A model generated the notes under the pieces. That model made no database searches. It was not told where the DNA came from and was given only the letters and a program-made list of their open reading frames with translations. Shown here piece by piece: positions 1 through 8,191 of a DNA stretch of 64,000 bases; the first letter of the stretch is position 1; each line of letters opens with the position of its first letter. The position numbers were made by a program, and so were the translations under genes. Origin of the DNA: an uncultured Flavobacteriaceae bacterium (GTDB taxonomy: Bacteria; Bacteroidota; Bacteroidia; Flavobacteriales; Flavobacteriaceae); assembly GCA_947489085.1 (NCBI GenBank), contig CANLCJ010000005.1, positions 1 through 64,000 on the forward strand, written 5' to 3'.

Positions 1-77
1 TCTTTTTGAGTGCGCTTATCAGGTATGTTTTCCATAAATAATGATTTTAGTGTGTATCATTATTTCAGGACGAGATA

Positions 78-102
78 AAATAAAATTAGGAAAAGCTTTT
101 GC
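78..102. repeat. 25-bp direct repeat, left copy
   Basis: This 25-base segment (core TTAGGAAAAGCTTTTGC) recurs without a mismatch and in the same orientation at 2843-2867. Both copies sit in non-coding DNA beside short palindromes. Together they bracket about 2.7 kb containing an AraC-type regulator and a lipoprotein gene. The identity is read directly from the sequence; that the repeats belong to a mobile or recombining unit is inference. Confidence 0.8.
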
Positions 103-120
103 GGAGATGTAGAGGTTTTT

Positions 121-225
121 TTATTGCGCAAGTTTTTTGGACTTTAGTTTAGTTATAAAAGCATCGATAAAAGTTTTAATAAGGTGTTTATCTTCGGCAG
201 GAAGAAGTTCTATTTTTAGAATAGT
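121..225 (-). pseudogene. C-terminal relic of an XRE-type helix-turn-helix regulator
   Basis: Read on the reverse strand, this gives about 35 codons ending in TAA, including ELLPAEDKHLIKTFIDAFIT and a basic tail KLKSKKLAQ. The pattern (leucine-proline, acidic pair, then an amphipathic helix with IDAFI and a basic end) resembles the C-terminus of small Cro/CI-like regulators common in Flavobacteriaceae. Upstream the frame runs into the palindrome at 227-241 and meets a stop at 244-246. The DNA-binding part is missing, so only a remnant is left. The family assignment rests on pattern memory and is moderate. Confidence 0.4.
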
Positions 226-226
226 A

Positions 227-250
227 CTCGTTACAAACGAGCGCTAGCCG
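227..250. repeat. REP-like palindrome
   Basis: CTCGTT (227-232), a three-base loop and AACGAG (236-241) form a perfect hairpin, followed at once by the self-complementary GCTAGC. A similar arrangement, GCTAGC-type sequence next to a short hairpin, occurs at 2806-2829. It truncates the regulator relic on its left. It may be a repetitive extragenic palindrome or a mobile-element end; no transposase gene is present in the window. Confidence 0.45.
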
Positions 251-260
251 ACGTAATACT

Positions 261-775
261 TATTTTTTTGGTAACACTGTAAACAAGTGCAAATCATTTT
301 CTCCTTTTTGCATGGCTTTGCATTTTAAACACTAAAAAAAATTCATACAAAAACACCATCTTAAAACGTTACACTATGTGTAATCACCTTAGCATATCTT
401 GATTTAACAGTACATTGCAAAAAACCTTTGCACATAAAATTCACATGTAAAATATCATATTTAACAATGCAAAGTCCTCTTGTTTAAAACTATACGTTAA
501 ACGCTATGTAAATAATGACAGTTTCTCATAAACTATTAAATTATAATACGTGTATTTTACATATAAATATAAATATTAATCTTACATTTATTTAGGAAAA
601 ATTAAATTTATAGAAAGATAATACTACATTGAATTATATTTTTCTTATATTTAACTGTAGGATTTAACTATTTAAAAAGCAAAAAATTACAATCTCTCTT
701 CTTGCTGCATTATAGTTTTGTAATCCAATAAAATAAACTGACGCTTATAAATATATAAATATTAATTTTATAAAA
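261..775. other. Non-coding stretch upstream of the AraC-type gene
   Basis: About 515 bases of very AT-rich DNA with many stops in all frames. I see no convincing open reading frame, RNA gene or exact TAnnTTTG promoter box here. It presumably holds the promoter of the regulator gene that follows, but I cannot place it. Confidence 0.6.
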
Positions 776-1558
776 TTGAATCCATTACTTACTTCAAAAA
801 AAAACAAACCTTTAAAAATTGCGTGTTTTTTTAAATTTAATCTTTTTGAAACACTGATTAGTAAAGAAATACTTAGGAAATATTCCGTTTTATTTCCTAG
901 TATCGCAGATTTTGACCTTATCACGTCCTTAGATATAGATGTATTGTTGATAGAATATTCCTTTTTTATCGAAAACGATATTTCAAATTTTATAGCTTCC
1001 TATAAAAAAACTAAAACGACTCAGGTTTCTCTTTTAATACAAGAAGGTGTATTTATAAATTCAGAATTCTTATTTTGCGATTTTATAGATAGAATTATCC
1101 TATTAGATAAAACTAAAATAAACTTAGCAACCGTTATTGACAACACGTCTAAGAAACATATAAAAAAAGAGGTTATTAATGACCGTTTTAATCATAATTG
1201 GTTAAACAATGAAGAAACAAAACAAAAAGAAAAGGATATACGTGTATTACGAGAAATCAATACGGCTATAGACTACAACTGCGAAAAAGGTAAAATTTCC
1301 ATTGCTACCTTAGTTGAAACACTAAAGACACCTCACATGTATTTAGTTCGTGAAATAAACCGCATTACCGGCCTAACAGCAGTAACTTACATATTAAACT
1401 ACCGTTTAGGTATCGCGAGAACACTTTTAGAAACTACCGATTATAGAGTTAAAGATATTTCTAACAAATTAAGCTTTTTTAATGCTTCTTATTTCACGAA
1501 ACGCTTTAAACACTTATATGGCATGTCTCCAACCAATTACCGTAAGCAAGCCTTATAA
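776..1558 (+). CDS. AraC-family transcriptional regulator with unrecognised N-terminal domain
   Basis: DNA-binding regulator of unknown target. The C-terminal 90 or so residues (about 170-257) form the double helix-turn-helix of the AraC/XylS family: a first HTH around ISIATLVETL, then the signature YRVKDISNKLSFFNASYFT followed by FKHLYGMSPTNYRK. The first 150 residues are not a recognisable sugar-binding cupin; the alternation of beta-like and acidic segments could be a decayed receiver-type domain, but no phosphorylation motif is clear. The start is TTG: no ATG occurs in frame before the HTH and an in-frame stop lies at 734-736. It stands alone, lies between the two 25-bp repeats, and has a lysine/isoleucine-rich composition. 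Confidence 0.8.
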   Translation: MNPLLTSKKNKPLKIACFFKFNLFETLISKEILRKYSVLFPSIADFDLITSLDIDVLLIEYSFFIENDISNFIASYKKTKTTQVSLLIQEGVFINSEFLFCDFIDRIILLDKTKINLATVIDNTSKKHIKKEVINDRFNHNWLNNEETKQKEKDIRVLREINTAIDYNCEKGKISIATLVETLKTPHMYLVREINRITGLTAVTYILNYRLGIARTLLETTDYRVKDISNKLSFFNASYFTKRFKHLYGMSPTNYRKQAL

Positions 1559-1765
1559 ATCAAATAAGCAGTATAAACTTATCTTGTCAAGGGTTACGAT
1601 GCTGTTGTAGCGCGTTTATCTATCGTTTAAAACACAATAACTGCTATTAAAATACTATTAAATACGCGATACTTAAGCAAAACTCATATCACTTTATAAA
1701 TCGTCTTTCCCATCGAAGGAAGGTCAAACATTTTTAAATCGCAAAGCGTGATTTCATGATTACTT

Positions 1766-1805
1766 AAAAAAAGAGGTCGTCTAAAAAGTAAATAGACGAC
1801 CTCTT
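1766..1805 (-). terminator. Intrinsic terminator of the small lipoprotein gene
   Basis: A 13-bp perfect stem (AAGAGGTCGTCTA at 1771-1783 with its complement at 1793-1805, nine-base loop) is followed on the reverse strand by a run of seven T. It lies 25 bases after the lipoprotein stop codon and is the strongest hairpin in the accessory region. Confidence 0.88.
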
Positions 1806-1829
1806 CTTTGAACTGAAAATACTTGTCTT

Positions 1830-2156
1830 TTATCTTACAATAAATAATTGACCATTTGCTCTACAAACCCTAGTTGTACCAGTAACAGTTCTGTTTACAT
1901 CTAAAAATATTGTCCTTACCCGACTTGCTACTGGACCAGGCAACCTAGTCAAAGCTATCGCTCTAGGACAACGTGGCACTGCTTGCCTAATGCCACCACC
2001 AAGCGCAGCTTCATTAGTAGCCGTAAGCACATCTGCAGGAAGTTCTAACTGTGTTTCACTAGCTTCTGCATCTACATTATCTGCCGAACACGATACGAGA
2101 GACACTCCTATTAAGGCCACAACACATAATGATTTGAAAATTTTTACTGTTTTCAT
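1830..2156 (-). CDS. Small hypothetical lipoprotein
   Basis: 108 residues. The N-terminus is a lipoprotein signal: MKTVKIFKS, a hydrophobic stretch and a lipobox ending in Cys23 (LVSC), then Ser-Ala-Asp, so export and lipid attachment are expected. The mature part is short and has two clusters worth noting: GGGIRQAVPRCPRAI and a C-terminal VCRANGQLFIVR. Two mature cysteines could form a disulfide. I do not recognise a family. It has its own strong terminator and no close partner gene. The complementary strand is also open over 64 codons, but that reading lacks any protein-like feature beyond this overlap. Confidence 0.7.
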   Translation of the reverse strand: MKTVKIFKSLCVVALIGVSLVSCSADNVDAEASETQLELPADVLTATNEAALGGGIRQAVPRCPRAIALTRLPGPVASRVRTIFLDVNRTVTGTTRVCRANGQLFIVR

Positions 2157-2184
2157 AAGTTTAATTTGTTTTGTTAGTATTTAA

Positions 2185-2555
2185 TTATTTCAAAACAAAC
2201 TTAGAGATATCAACACTCATAGACTTTTACTTTTATCGTGTTTTATGAGTACTTTTTTTTATTAAAAAAAGTGATACTATATGCTAAAAAAAGGAACAGT
2301 TTTTAGTCAAATTATAATACAATCAGCAATTATTCTTAGCGCTGTAAAAAAACTCTAAGTCATGTTTTAAGTTACACATACCAAAAGTTTAGGGTTTCAT
2401 GGCTTTTTTTAAGCGGTATCATACTTATTTGCTCAAATTGAAATCACAATCCCAAAACAATGCATTCAATTTTTGGAATTAAAAACCATGCATTGCATGT
2501 TGAGGCGTAAATCCGAAAAGCCTATTTCAAATAGAGTAGGCTATTTAAAACACAA
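2185..2555. other. Non-coding stretch with AT-rich hairpins
   Basis: No supported gene. It contains an A/T stem around 2251-2272 (a T-run facing an A-run) and, near 2519-2542, AGCCTA paired with TAGGCT across a 12-base spacer. It should include the promoter of the reverse-strand lipoprotein gene, though no exact -7 box was found. Confidence 0.5.
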
Positions 2556-2561
2556 TTGTTT

Positions 2562-2768
2562 ATGAACGTATTATCTGATATTTATCTTGTAGCTAGTAAC
2601 GCTTCTAAAGCACTAAGCGGCCCAGAGGGCTATACCCCTATAGGTTGTTGGAATGTAGATGATGGACAACCTCACAGTACGGGAGGTACTGAGAGCAACC
2701 ATATGACGGCGCTTTATGCTGAATTTATAGAGGTTGATTGTTTAGACGATGTGTATCCCTCTGTCTAA
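2562..2768 (+). CDS. Doubtful small ORF in a GC-richer, stem-forming segment
   Basis: From the ATG at 2562, 68 codons encode a peptide with few lysines and many glycine, serine, aspartate and glutamate residues (for example GCWNVDDGQPHSTGGTES). This composition is unlike its neighbours, and the DNA is clearly richer in G and C than the surroundings. I recognise no family. The same bases form several stems: CTCaCAGTAC (2671-2680) with GTACTGaGAG (2686-2695), and GGTTG (2643-2647) with either of two CAACC blocks. It could be a fragment of a transferred gene, a small unknown gene, or a structured RNA. No promoter or terminator is evident. Confidence 0.25.
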   Translation: MNVLSDIYLVASNASKALSGPEGYTPIGCWNVDDGQPHSTGGTESNHMTALYAEFIEVDCLDDVYPSV

Positions 2769-2771
2769 CCC

Positions 2772-2829
2772 CCGATAGCTCGGATAATAAATAAAAACAA
2801 ACGTGCTAGCGCAGACTTTTAGTCTGTGC
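2772..2829. repeat. Pair of short palindromes next to the right 25-bp repeat
   Basis: CCGA-TAGC-TCGG (2772-2783) and GCAGACT-TTT-AGTCTG (2811-2826, extendable by a bulged GC pair to 2829) are two compact hairpins, the second preceded by GCTAGC. The pattern resembles repetitive extragenic palindromes and echoes the hairpin at 227-250. No gene is encoded here. Confidence 0.45.
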
Positions 2830-2842
2830 CGTTTAGAGTAAG

Positions 2843-2867
2843 AAATAAAATTAGGAAAAGCTTTTGC
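2843..2867. repeat. 25-bp direct repeat, right copy
   Basis: Identical over 25 bases and in the same orientation as 78-102. It lies 20 bases beyond the end of the SPOR-domain gene on its 3' side and just after the palindromes at 2772-2829. Confidence 0.8.
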
Positions 2868-2887
2868 AGCGTTAAGACAGGTGCAAT

Positions 2888-3277
2888 CTACTTTTTCGGT
2901 TTAAAAATAAAGGCATTAGGAAATTTTTTTCTAATCTTGCGCAAAGCTCTGTCAGCCTCTAGGCGTGTACTAAAATTACCAGCCCACACTTTAAAATTAG
3001 GAGTCTCGTAGTGCATTCTGGGGCGCCATTGGTTAAAAGTTTCCGTAAAATTAGTTTCAGCATTTTTAGCGCCAGCTCTATTACCAGAATAAATTTGGAT
3101 TTTATACCGTTTAGGATTGGTTTCGTCTTTATTAATGTCCTTTTTCAATTCGAGAAGCTGAGAAATTCTTTCATCTTGATTAATGGTTACGCGGCCTTCT
3201 TGGCTAAACGCATGGAAAGATATGCTAAAGGTAAAAAGTAAACCAAGTATTAAAGTTATGCTCTTAAAAGATTTCAT
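2888..3277 (-). CDS. Exported SPOR-domain protein
   Basis: Secreted protein of about 129 residues with a SPOR domain, a fold that in characterised proteins binds denuded peptidoglycan glycan strands. From the chosen ATG the protein starts MKSFKSITLILGLLF and continues to a signal-peptidase-like site before QEG. The SPOR domain fills the second half, from YKIQIYSGNRAGAK through FKVWAGNFSTRLEADRALRK to the end. An upstream ATG at 3304 would add nine residues before the signal peptide and would lie only a few bases after the expected transcription start of the promoter at 3315-3322, so 3277 is preferred. Function in envelope maintenance or division is inferred from the domain only. Confidence 0.85.
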   Translation of the reverse strand: MKSFKSITLILGLLFTFSISFHAFSQEGRVTINQDERISQLLELKKDINKDETNPKRYKIQIYSGNRAGAKNAETNFTETFNQWRPRMHYETPNFKVWAGNFSTRLEADRALRKIRKKFPNAFIFKPKK

Positions 3278-3314
3278 TTTGCTTATTTCAATTAAATTAA
3301 ACATTCAAAGCCCT

Positions 3315-3322
3315 CAAAAATA
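3315..3322 (-). promoter_or_regulatory. Promoter -7 box of the SPOR-domain gene
   Basis: Reverse-strand TATTTTTG matches the Bacteroidota consensus TAnnTTTG. It is about 38 bases before the chosen start codon. No good -33 TTTG was found at 19-21 bases upstream. Confidence 0.5.
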
Positions 3323-3560
3323 GTAATTTTCAAGTTTATGGTTAAGCCAATTATACATAATATCTCAAATTCAAATTTTGGCAGCTTTACTATTTTAAAA
3401 AACATGTTTTTAAAGGCATAATATTCTGGTATTTCGTGCCGAAACAACAAGTATTTAACCGATACCATGCAACTATAAATAGGGGAATTACATCTATTTA
3501 GAACTTCTCTAAATTAGCAATTAACACTAGTGTAACATTTTTCAAATCGACTTTAAGTAT

Positions 3561-3568
3561 TACTTTTG
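3561..3568 (+). promoter_or_regulatory. Promoter -7 box of the act operon
   Basis: TACTTTTG matches TAnnTTTG and lies 80 bases before the actA start. The -33 region is only T-rich. The leader contains a possible 8-bp stem (3586-3614). Confidence 0.55.
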
Positions 3569-3648
3569 CCTGAGATTTTAGAACTGGTTTTTTTAACAAA
3601 TACTTGAAAAAACCGTACCAAAGTTAAGAAGTTAATATAACTAATAAT

Positions 3649-4947
3649 ATGAAACAGGTGATTCACCGTAAGTTAAGCAAAGCGTTTTTGTATTTAGGCT
3701 TAATTTTATCATTAGCGTTTACAACCTCACTTTCGGCTCAAGAAGGAGATCCGGCAAAAGGAAAATCATTATTCAATGCCAATTGTGCAGCTTGTCATAA
3801 GTTGAATAAAAAAGCGACAGGTCCTGCGTTAGCAAATGTAGAGACGCGTTTAGAAGAGGCAGGAAAAGATAGAGAGTGGATTTATGCTTGGATAAAAAAC
3901 AGTTCTGCAGTTATAAAGTCTGGAGATGCTTATGCTGTAAAGCTTTATAACGAGTATAATAAAGCTGCTATGACGGCTTTTCCGCAGTTATCTAATGAAG
4001 ATATAGATAACATTCTAGCGTATACAGCTGCCAAGCCAAAGGCTGTCGCGGCTGCACCGGCTCAATCCGAAGCGGTTGCAGCTCAAGGAAGTGGTTCGGG
4101 TGTTTCAAACGAAATCATATTAGGTGCATTAGCAGTATTATTTGCTTTATTGGCTTTAGGTTTATTTTTAGTAAATAAAACATTACGCCGTTTTGCATCT
4201 GCACAGGGCATCGAAATTGAAGAAGAAGTAAAGCGTAAGTCTTTATGGAAGGCATTTGTTCAAAATCAATTTTTAATGATTGTTGTAGCCATCTTCTTTT
4301 TACTGTCTAGTGCCTATTTTGTGTACGGATTTTTAATGTCGGTAGGAATAGATCAAGGTTATGAGCCAGTACAACCCATACATTATTCGCATAGAATTCA
4401 CGCAGGAGAGAATGCTATCGATTGTAAATATTGTCACTCTTCAGCAAGAGTGAGTAAGCATTCAGGTATCCCTTCTTTAAATGTGTGTATGAATTGTCAT
4501 AAATCTATTTACGAAGTAGCGCCAGAAACGCAGCAGGAAGGTTTAACTGAGTATGGTGTAGATTACAATGCTGAAATCAAGAAGCTATACGCTGCGGTTG
4601 GATGGGACGATGCTGAACAGAAATATACAGGAAAAACAAGTCCAGTAAAATGGATTAGAATACATAACCTTCCAGATTTTGTTTACTTTAACCACTCACA
4701 GCACGTTACAGTAGCTGGAGTAGAGTGCCAGAAGTGTCACGGACCAGTAGAAGAAATGGAAATCATGTATCAACATGCGCCTTTAACCATGGGGTGGTGT
4801 ATTAACTGTCACAGAGAAACAAACGTAGCTGTTAAAGATAATGGCTATTACGACAAGATCCATGAAGAATTGTCTAAAAAGTATGGCGTAGATAAATTAA
4901 CAGCAGCACAAATGGGTGGTCTGGAATGTGGTAAGTGCCATTACTAA
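3649..4947 (+). CDS. actA: Alternative Complex III subunit A: multiheme cytochrome c with fused monoheme domain
   Basis: Electron-carrying subunit of Alternative Complex III, which oxidises menaquinol and passes electrons to cytochrome c or directly to the oxidase. 432 residues: signal peptide to about residue 31; a class I cytochrome c domain with CAACH at 46-50; a membrane helix about 153-175; a second helix about 210-235; then the periplasmic pentaheme ActA part with CKYCH, CMNCH, CQKCH, CINCH and a last CGKCH four residues before the end. Six heme-binding motifs in total. Characterised ActA proteins have five hemes, so the sixth comes from the N-terminal fusion. First gene of an eight-gene cluster running to ctaD. 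Confidence 0.93.
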   Translation: MKQVIHRKLSKAFLYLGLILSLAFTTSLSAQEGDPAKGKSLFNANCAACHKLNKKATGPALANVETRLEEAGKDREWIYAWIKNSSAVIKSGDAYAVKLYNEYNKAAMTAFPQLSNEDIDNILAYTAAKPKAVAAAPAQSEAVAAQGSGSGVSNEIILGALAVLFALLALGLFLVNKTLRRFASAQGIEIEEEVKRKSLWKAFVQNQFLMIVVAIFFLLSSAYFVYGFLMSVGIDQGYEPVQPIHYSHRIHAGENAIDCKYCHSSARVSKHSGIPSLNVCMNCHKSIYEVAPETQQEGLTEYGVDYNAEIKKLYAAVGWDDAEQKYTGKTSPVKWIRIHNLPDFVYFNHSQHVTVAGVECQKCHGPVEEMEIMYQHAPLTMGWCINCHRETNVAVKDNGYYDKIHEELSKKYGVDKLTAAQMGGLECGKCHY

Positions 4948-5010
4948 GTGAGTGTATTGCGAAAGCAAGACGTGTAAAAAAAAACAATTAAGAAGTAATT
5001 CAATTATAAT

Positions 5011-8000
5011 ATGTCATCAAACAAGAAATACTGGAAAAGTGTTGAAGAGCTAAATGAAAATAGCTCTATTGTTGAGACGCTAAAACAAAACGAGTTTGTA
5101 GAGGAAATACCTACTGATGAATTTTTAGGTAATAAAGAAACATTAGAAGCAACTTCTACAACCCGTCGCGATTTCTTAAAATATGTTGGTTTTACAACAG
5201 CCGCAGCTTCTTTAGCTGCCTGTGAAGGCCCCGTGAAGAAATCGATTCCTTATGTAGTGCAGCCAACGGAAATTATTCCAGGAGTAGCTAACTACTATGC
5301 AACTACCATTGCTAACGGGTTCGATTTTGCAAGTGTTTTAGTTAAAACTCGAGAAGGTCGCCCAATTAAAATAGAGAACAACAACTTAGCAACTACTAAC
5401 GGTAGTGCAAACGCAAGAGTTAATGCTTCTGTTTTAGGTTTATACGATAATTTAAGAGTTAAGGCACCTTCTAAAGGAGGAGAAGAATTATCTTGGTACG
5501 ACTTTAATCTGGAAACGACTAAAGCCTTAACAAAAATAGCGAGTTCAGGCAAAGCTATTGTATTGCTAACGCAAACCTATGCAAGCCCATCAACATCAAA
5601 ACTTATTGCAGAATTCTCTGAAAAATACGGTAATGTACAACATGTACAATACGATGCTGTTTCAGAATCTACTGCTTTAGATGCCTTTCAAGCGAAATAC
5701 GGTGAACGCGGTTTAGCAAATTACGATTTCTCTAAGGCGATGACGATTGTTTCCATTGGCGCAGACTTCTTAGGAGATTGGCAAGGTGGCGGATTCGATG
5801 CTGCTTATGCAAAGAACAGAGTGCCAGATCATGGTAAAATGTCAAGACACATTCAGTTTGAATCTAATATGTCTCTTACAGGTGCAAACGCAGACAAACG
5901 TGTGCCTTTAACACCAAGCGAGCAAAAATTAGCTTTAGCCAAATTATACAGTTTAATTGTTGGTGGCTCTGTCTCTGGTACATTACCAGCACCCATAGAA
6001 GCAGCAGTAAAGCAAGCCGCTAAAGAATTAAAGAAAGCAGGAAGTAAAGCAGTTGTAGTTACAGGAATTCAAGATGTAAATGCACAAACCGTAGTTTTAG
6101 AAATTAATGAAGCTTTAAACAGTAAAGCTTTCGATCCTAAAACACCAATAAAAACAAGACAAGGTAGCGATAAAGCTGTAACTGCTTTAGTTGCCGATTT
6201 AAAAGCAGGTAAAGTAGGCGCACTTATTACAAGTGGAGTTAATCCAGTATATACTTTGCCTAATGCAGCAGACTTTTTAGAAGGACTTAAAAAGGTAGAA
6301 TTATCTATCGCTTTCTCTATGAAAGCAGACGAGACTTCTTCTAACGCACAATACATAGCTGCAGTGCCTCATTACTTAGAAGCTTGGGGCGATGTAGAAT
6401 TAAAGAAAGGACACTACGCTTTAACACAGCCAACGATTCGTCCTTTATTCGATACCAAACAATTTCAAGATGTACTTTTAAATTGGTTAGGCAACCAAAC
6501 ATCTTATTTAGATTATATCAAACAAACCTGGGGCGCGAGTATTTTAGGCGAAAGCTCTTTTAATAAGGCGCTACACGATGGTGTATTTGTAGGTACTTTA
6601 GCAAATTCTGTTGAAGAAAGTACAGATACAGAACAAGTAGAAACACCTTCAGGAAATGCAGCACGTGCTTTGGCAAGTTCTGCCAAATCTAACGGTTCCG
6701 AATTAGTATTGTATACAAAAGTAGGTATGGGAGATGGCCAACAAGCCAATAACCCATGGTTGCAAGAATTTCCAGATCCTATCACAAGAACATCTTGGGA
6801 TAATTACCTAACCGCTTCTAAAGCAGATGCAGAAGCTTTAGGTTTAATCAACGAAAATGTTGCTAACGGAGGTTTAAATAGTAATTACGCTAAAATAACA
6901 GCAAACGGTGTTTCTTTAACATTACCAGTTATTATACAACCAGGGCAGGCCAAAGGAACCTTTGGTTTAGCGTTAGGTTACGGAAAAACACTAGGTTTAA
7001 AAGAAGAAATGCAAACCGGTGTTAATGCATATCCTTTATACAAAAACTTTAACAGCGTACAGGCTGTTACAGTAGAAGCAGTTTCCGGTACTCACGAGTT
7101 CGCTTGTATTCAATTACAGAATACATTAATGGGTAGAGGAGATATTATTAAAGAAACTACATTAGAGGTATTTAATACGAAAGATAAAGACTACTGGAAT
7201 CCAATTCCAAAAGTGTCTTTAAACCACGAAGAAACGCCAGTAACATCTCCAGAAGTAGACCTTTGGGATGAGTTTGACAGATCTATTGGCCATCACTTCA
7301 ATCTTTCTATAGATTTAAATGCTTGTACAGGATGTGGTGCTTGTGTTATTGCATGTCATGCAGAAAACAATGTGCCAGTAGTAGGGAAATCAGAAATACG
7401 TCGTAGCCGCGATATGCACTGGTTACGTATAGATAGATATTATTCATCTGAAGAAACATTTGCAGAAGACGATGCAAAGAAAGATGGTTTCTCAGGACTT
7501 ACAGGAGACAATGGTTCTTTAGGAGGATTTGGACAAATGGAAGATCCTGCCGATAACCCGCAAGTAGCTTTTCAACCTGTAATGTGTCAACACTGTAACC
7601 ATGCACCATGTGAAACCGTATGTCCAGTAGCAGCAACATCACACGGGCGTCAAGGGCAAAACCATATGGCATATAACCGTTGTGTAGGTACACGTTACTG
7701 TGCCAACAACTGTCCATATAAAGTGCGTCGTTTCAACTGGTTCTTATATGCTGGTAATGATGAGTTCGATTACCACATGAACGACGATTTAGGACGTATG
7801 GTGCTAAATCCAGATGTTGTAGTGCGTTCTAGAGGTGTTATGGAGAAATGTTCTATGTGTATTCAAAAAACACAAAAAACAATCTTAGACGCTAAAAGAG
7901 ATGGTCGCGAGATTAAAGATGGCGAGTTTCAAACCGCATGTTCTGCTGCTTGTAGCAGTGGTGCGATGACTTTTGGAGATATTAACGATGAAGAAAGTAA

Positions 8001-8100
8001 AGTAGCAAAACTTACTAAAGACGATCGTATGTATCATTTACTAGAGCATGTAGGTACAAAACCTAACGTGATGTACCAAACAAAAGTGAGAAACACGTAA
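5011..8100 (+). CDS. actB: Alternative Complex III subunit B: molybdopterin-like plus iron-sulfur protein
   Basis: Large extracytoplasmic subunit of Alternative Complex III, 1029 residues. Near the N-terminus a twin-arginine-like motif RRDFLK (52-57) precedes a lipobox ending at Cys71, implying export and lipid anchoring. Residues roughly 80-720 resemble molybdopterin oxidoreductases but, as in the family, are expected to lack the cofactor. The C-terminal part from about residue 765 has ferredoxin-type cysteine clusters: CTGCGACVIAC, CQHCNHAPCETVC, CVGTRYC...C, and CSMC with a distant CSAAC, enough for four iron-sulfur clusters. It lies 63 bases after actA. Confidence 0.93.
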   Translation: MSSNKKYWKSVEELNENSSIVETLKQNEFVEEIPTDEFLGNKETLEATSTTRRDFLKYVGFTTAAASLAACEGPVKKSIPYVVQPTEIIPGVANYYATTIANGFDFASVLVKTREGRPIKIENNNLATTNGSANARVNASVLGLYDNLRVKAPSKGGEELSWYDFNLETTKALTKIASSGKAIVLLTQTYASPSTSKLIAEFSEKYGNVQHVQYDAVSESTALDAFQAKYGERGLANYDFSKAMTIVSIGADFLGDWQGGGFDAAYAKNRVPDHGKMSRHIQFESNMSLTGANADKRVPLTPSEQKLALAKLYSLIVGGSVSGTLPAPIEAAVKQAAKELKKAGSKAVVVTGIQDVNAQTVVLEINEALNSKAFDPKTPIKTRQGSDKAVTALVADLKAGKVGALITSGVNPVYTLPNAADFLEGLKKVELSIAFSMKADETSSNAQYIAAVPHYLEAWGDVELKKGHYALTQPTIRPLFDTKQFQDVLLNWLGNQTSYLDYIKQTWGASILGESSFNKALHDGVFVGTLANSVEESTDTEQVETPSGNAARALASSAKSNGSELVLYTKVGMGDGQQANNPWLQEFPDPITRTSWDNYLTASKADAEALGLINENVANGGLNSNYAKITANGVSLTLPVIIQPGQAKGTFGLALGYGKTLGLKEEMQTGVNAYPLYKNFNSVQAVTVEAVSGTHEFACIQLQNTLMGRGDIIKETTLEVFNTKDKDYWNPIPKVSLNHEETPVTSPEVDLWDEFDRSIGHHFNLSIDLNACTGCGACVIACHAENNVPVVGKSEIRRSRDMHWLRIDRYYSSEETFAEDDAKKDGFSGLTGDNGSLGGFGQMEDPADNPQVAFQPVMCQHCNHAPCETVCPVAATSHGRQGQNHMAYNRCVGTRYCANNCPYKVRRFNWFLYAGNDEFDYHMNDDLGRMVLNPDVVVRSRGVMEKCSMCIQKTQKTILDAKRDGREIKDGEFQTACSAACSSGAMTFGDINDEESKVAKLTKDDRMYHLLEHVGTKPNVMYQTKVRNT

Positions 8101-8191
8101 GAAGCATAATTTTAAGTAACAACGTTAAAGTAAGAAGTTAAAAGTAGCAATACTCTAACTTTTAAACCTATAAACAATTAAACAATTAAAT

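Larger units (their letters stand above)
3278..3648. other. Divergent promoter region between SPOR gene and act operon
   Basis: 371 bases with no gene. It contains a reverse-strand -7 box at 3315-3322, a forward -7 box at 3561-3568, and in the act leader a GGTTTTTT/AAAAAACC stem (3586-3593 with 3607-3614). Nothing else was recognised. Confidence 0.7.

Noticed and set aside
1-35. Reverse-strand ATG reading MENIPDKRTQK out of the left edge
   Set aside because: Only eleven codons are visible and there is no promoter box or family signal, so a gene cannot be supported.
1990-2184. Forward 64-codon frame opposite the small lipoprotein
   Set aside because: Complement of a gene with a clear lipobox and terminator; its Ser/Ala-rich reading has no features of its own.
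2826-3241. Two forward frames over the SPOR-domain gene
   Set aside because: They lie antisense to a well-supported SPOR domain and show no protein-like motifs.
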